This document shows positions 60,760 to 64,000 of a DNA stretch of 64,000 bases, one piece after another. Under the pieces are notes generated by a model. The model did not search any database. It saw nothing but the letters and a program-made list of their open reading frames with translations, and was not told where the DNA came from. Where the stretch lies: positions 1-64,000 of the forward strand of contig JAUZPI010000002.1 in NCBI GenBank assembly GCA_030706015.1, written 5' to 3'. How positions within the stretch are numbered: position 1 is the stretch's first letter; each line of letters starts with the position of its first letter. Position numbers and translations under genes: made by a program. Source of the stretch: Bacillota bacterium. GTDB lineage: Bacteria > Bacillota > Clostridia > Clostridiales > Clostridiaceae.

Positions 60760-63700
60760 TCAATTAAAAGTTTCCTGTCTGCTATTATTGAAGGCAGCAC
60801 TAATAGTTATACGGCTATCTAATTCCTCTTGTAGGGAATCTTTATCTTTTATTATTGCATCTGGTATTGCATCTTCCAAATAATCCTCCATATACCTTAA
60901 TGGTTTAAAATTGAAACCAATTGTTGACCATATTACTACCAGAATACCAATACATATCATAAGCAGTCCAATACCTCGTCCTGCTCCAGTTCCAATTAGT
61001 CTGCCAACGCTGCTGGCCAGTACTCCATTGGCATTCATGGCTGGAGTAAACACTGAGTCTGCCAGTGGGCCTGCAAGAAGATATCCAAGAGGTATAGTTG
61101 ACATTGCTATCATTTGATTTGTTGCTAGTACACGGCCTTGGAGTTCAAGTCCAACCTTTGTTTGGATGAGTGCCTGCCAATGGGTGTTTCCAAGAGTAAC
61201 TGTGAGCCATATTCCGAAAACGCCTATTGCAGGAAGAAGGAATCCAGGACGAAGGCCTGTAACAATTATAAAAAATCCTTCAAGAATAATAAAACCAACC
61301 ATACCTGTAGCTCTTCGTTTTGTGCCGCCCCATAAACTCATAATAAGACCGCCTGCCATTGCCCCCATAGCTCCAAGCATGTTTATGGTGCCAAGAAGGG
61401 TAGTAGAGCCAAAGGAGAGAATAAGAGGCTGAATAAGCACAGTAGCAAGTCCAAATAATATGTTTCCTATAAGGAAGAAAATTATCATATATACTAGGCT
61501 GTTACGTTTAATAATAAATTTCCACCCCATAAGAACTTCTTTGAAGAAGGCTTCTTCTCTCTTGTGAAAAAGCTTATTTGGAAATCTTACCACAAATAGA
61601 GTTATTATAGCAATACTAAAACTAAAGCAATCAAATAAAAAGATATTTGTCATACCTATTGTTGATAAAAGCACCACCCCTAGGAGTGGGGCAATCATTT
61701 CACTAGTTGAATTAGCAAACTGAACTAATCCATTGGCATGACCAAGATATTGCTTTGGTATAATTTGCGCCAAGGCAGACATGAAGGCTGGTCTATGAAA
61801 AGACCTGGATATAGCACTTACAGCTAGTGAAATATATATATGCCACAATTGCAGTGAACCTGTTGCCATCAATATAGCTAATACTGCTATGGATACTGCT
61901 CCAGCTAAATCACTAAAGAGCATTACCAAACGTCGGTCATATCGGTCAGCAATTGCTCCAGATATAGGCAGAGCTAGTATTCCAGGGAGCATTGAAGCCG
62001 TAGATATAGCTGCGAAATTTGACACGGAGCCAGTTCTGTTATAAACCCATACTCCTATGGCAATTCCGGTAAAACCAGAACCAAGAAGCGAAAGGAGCTG
62101 ACTTAATACAACTATAAAAAATGTCTTTAAATCTGAGGATAGAGTCTTGAGCTTTGATGGCTTTTGTAAGCCTGTACCTAGATTAATTGAATTTGCAGGA
62201 GCATGACTCTCTATGCTTGGAGAATCTTGTGCCTCTGCTTTATGTGAGTTTTCTATAGAATCACAAATAATATGACTTAAAAGGTCTGGCTGATGTTTAA
62301 TAAAGTAGTGGCCAGTGTCTGGTATTACTGATAAAGATACCTTTTCGCTGAAATAGCTCCATTCTTTATATCTTTCCTCATATAGTTCTGTAACTCTATC
62401 TCTTTCGCCAACTACTGAGGTAATAGGAGTCTTTAATTTTATCCAGCATTCCTCTGAGTAGGCTCTTGTAAAATAGTTTTCGCTTTCACGAGCATCATGT
62501 CGCAGACTGTTTATCATAAAATCTCTCTCAAGAGTATCCTCTACATCAGTAAAACCGCCTAAAGCCTTTAGAAGCTCATGGTAGCCTTTATTGGACATAA
62601 CTCTGTCAGAAGGAAAGAGTTTAGACAGGAAACTAAAGAAGCGTCCTGGAAGTCTTGAAACAGGGAACACACCACCAAGGAATATTCCTACTAGTGGATA
62701 ATTTTCTGCTTCTAGCTGCCTTGCCAGCTCAATAGTTAAAGCTCCTCCAACGCAGTGGCCATAAAGAGCGATAGGTCCTTGAACAGAGTTTTTAATTTCT
62801 TCAACACACCTTCGTGCAATTTCTTTGATGGATAATAACTCCTCATCTTTACGACTGAAATCGTGACCGGGTATTTCTAAGGAATACAAGGCATAATTTT
62901 CAGGCATTTGACTTGCCAGTGGCTGATATATAATAGCACTGCCTCCTGCATATGGAACGCATATTAAAGAGGTAATTTCCTTTGGAGAACCCTTTCCCTC
63001 TGTTAGTTTCTGAAGAATTCCACTACTCTCTTGTTTACCGCCATCTATATACTGAGCAAGAGTACGGATAGTAGGATTTTTAAAGAAATCCATTATACCA
63101 ATCCAATCGCCTAATCGTCTAACAACCTTTAAGGCCTTAAAGGATTCACCTCCAAGTTCAAAGAAATTATCATCTATGCCAACAGTGTTTATTTGTAAAA
63201 TATCCTTCCATACTTCTGCTATTCTTTTTTCTGTATCAGTACAAGGTTGTTCAGAGCTAGTGCCTGCTGACTGGAAGGAAAAATCACAGTCAGGCAGTTT
63301 GGCAGTATCAATTTTTCCAGTAGCATTCAAGGGTAAGGAATCAAGCTCCATTATTATATTGGGCATCATATATTCTGGCAATTTGTCTTTTAACCCTTTC
63401 TTTAATCTTTGCACCTTATCCTCAGAGTCATTAAAAGCTTCAAAGACTACGTAGGCTGCAATTCGTTTTTCTGATTTATCTGTTTCTTTTAGTATTACAA
63501 CAGCATCTTTTACAATTTCGTTTGAAGTAATAATTGACTCTATTTCTCCAAGTTCAATTCTGAATCCTCGAATTTTTATCTGACGATCCATACGCCCAAG
63601 GAATTCAATAGAACCATCCACCAAAAAGCGAACTCTATCTCCAGTTTTATAAAGGTATTCTCCAGGCATATGGATAAAAGAGCTCTCAATAAATCGTGAA

Positions 63701-64000
63701 TTGGTCAGTTCTTTGTTATTTAAGTAACCTCTGGTAACACCTTTTCCTCCAATATATAATTCTCCTGGTACACCTACAGGTACGGGATTAAATTTAGTAT
63801 CCAGTACAAAGGCTTTTACATTCCCTATAGGTCTTCCAATAGGAACGATATTTGATGTGTGATCCAATGACTCATCAGTTATTGGATAAGCCAGTGCAGA
63901 AACCGTTGTTTCAGTAGGGCCATAATTATTTTGTATCTTGCAGCTTGGACGAAGACTCCTTATTTTATGTACAGCATCCCAGGTTAAGGCTTCACCAGCA
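60760..64000 (-). CDS. Nonribosomal peptide synthetase with thioesterase and fused MFS exporter (5' end outside window)
   Basis: At least 1079 codons, open to the right edge. Domains (numbered from the edge): C-terminal part of an adenylation domain, with NNYGPTE at about 31-37, YKTGDR, GRMDRQIKIRGFRIELGEIE and NATGKID; peptidyl carrier domain about 250-320 with DDNFFELGGESF (phosphopantetheine Ser 286); thioesterase about 340-590, motif GHCVGG (Cys 416 in the nucleophile place), Asp in GERDRV, His in DTGHYF; a linker; then about 630-1060 a major facilitator with ~12 helices (SGAIADRYDRRLVM loop) of the EntS-like branch. It would load, release and export a peptide from one chain. Product unknown; no condensation domain after this adenylation domain. 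Confidence 0.93.
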   Translation of the reverse strand, partial: AGEALTWDAVHKIRSLRPSCKIQNNYGPTETTVSALAYPITDESLDHTSNIVPIGRPIGNVKAFVLDTKFNPVPVGVPGELYIGGKGVTRGYLNNKELTNSRFIESSFIHMPGEYLYKTGDRVRFLVDGSIEFLGRMDRQIKIRGFRIELGEIESIITSNEIVKDAVVILKETDKSEKRIAAYVVFEAFNDSEDKVQRLKKGLKDKLPEYMMPNIIMELDSLPLNATGKIDTAKLPDCDFSFQSAGTSSEQPCTDTEKRIAEVWKDILQINTVGIDDNFFELGGESFKALKVVRRLGDWIGIMDFFKNPTIRTLAQYIDGGKQESSGILQKLTEGKGSPKEITSLICVPYAGGSAIIYQPLASQMPENYALYSLEIPGHDFSRKDEELLSIKEIARRCVEEIKNSVQGPIALYGHCVGGALTIELARQLEAENYPLVGIFLGGVFPVSRLPGRFFSFLSKLFPSDRVMSNKGYHELLKALGGFTDVEDTLERDFMINSLRHDARESENYFTRAYSEECWIKLKTPITSVVGERDRVTELYEERYKEWSYFSEKVSLSVIPDTGHYFIKHQPDLLSHIICDSIENSHKAEAQDSPSIESHAPANSINLGTGLQKPSKLKTLSSDLKTFFIVVLSQLLSLLGSGFTGIAIGVWVYNRTGSVSNFAAISTASMLPGILALPISGAIADRYDRRLVMLFSDLAGAVSIAVLAILMATGSLQLWHIYISLAVSAISRSFHRPAFMSALAQIIPKQYLGHANGLVQFANSTSEMIAPLLGVVLLSTIGMTNIFLFDCFSFSIAIITLFVVRFPNKLFHKREEAFFKEVLMGWKFIIKRNSLVYMIIFFLIGNILFGLATVLIQPLILSFGSTTLLGTINMLGAMGAMAGGLIMSLWGGTKRRATGMVGFIILEGFFIIVTGLRPGFLLPAIGVFGIWLTVTLGNTHWQALIQTKVGLELQGRVLATNQMIAMSTIPLGYLLAGPLADSVFTPAMNANGVLASSVGRLIGTGAGRGIGLLMICIGILVVIWSTIGFNFKPLRYMEDYLEDAIPDAIIKDKDSLQEELDSRITISAAFNNSRQETFN

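Noticed and set aside
62500..62760. Thioesterase domain inactive because Ser is missing
   Set aside because: Cys occupies the exact nucleophile place and the Asp and His remain, so an active Cys enzyme is more likely than a dead domain.

Overview
The window is AT-rich, densely coded DNA (strong AGGAGG-type ribosome binding sites, sigma-A promoters, frequent TTG and GTG starts, many intrinsic terminators). It carries T-box and SAM-I riboswitch regulation, FeoA/FeoB, a Gram-positive type IV pilus locus, an LPXTG surface protein and a UviA-like sigma factor. Together these point to a Clostridium-like member of the Firmicutes, chromosomal DNA. I cannot name the species from sequence alone.

Layout. 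1-4.0 kb: sulfur metabolism (3' end of metA, a PatB/MalY C-S lyase, a cysteine desulfurase coupled to thiI). 4.1-7 kb: a TerC membrane protein with a possible overlapping leader peptide, a YajQ protein, a sigma factor behind a textbook promoter bracketed by two LexA-type boxes, and a DUF1836 protein. 7-10.8 kb: chemoreceptor, small membrane protein, amidohydrolase. 10.9-16.4 kb: polyphosphate metabolism (two Ppx/GppA-HD proteins, divergent, the second in an operon with ppk). 16.5-21.9 kb: second chemoreceptor, T-box and argS, a YprB-like exonuclease, a CBS protein. 22-24.2 kb: Fur-type iron uptake operon feoA-feoB plus a 45-codon FeoB-associated Cys-rich protein. 24.3-27 kb: SAM-I riboswitch and metNIQ. 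27.1-30 kb: HAD phosphatase, O-antigen-ligase-like protein, second RNase H-like exonuclease. 30.2-40.4 kb: type IV pilus operon (pilB, pilC, pilA, pilD, minor pilin, pilM, pilN, pilO, two more pilin-like proteins), no pilT. 40.5-44.4 kb: sortase-anchored propeller protein and a second ligase-like protein with TPRs. 44.4-51 kb: gltX, an 800-base non-coding stretch with hairpins and a degenerate ~20-base tandem array, then a YhaO/YhaN (SbcD/SbcC-like) pair. 51-56 kb: sugar ABC transporter without its ATPase behind a LacI-type operator, and an aminotransferase preceded by a pseudoknotted structured RNA. 56.3-60.7 kb: EamA transporter, CPBP protease, D,D-carboxypeptidase, small membrane protein, HxlR regulator and a decayed DUF362 gene. 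60.7-64 kb: a nonribosomal peptide synthetase running off the right edge whose C-terminus fuses adenylation, carrier, thioesterase and MFS exporter domains; the thioesterase has Cys in place of the usual Ser nucleophile.

Most interesting: the SOS-type sigma factor, the Cys-thioesterase/MFS-fused synthetase, the structured RNA before the aminotransferase, the helically spaced tandem array before yhaO, and the complete pilus locus flanked by two ligase-like enzymes and an LPXTG protein.
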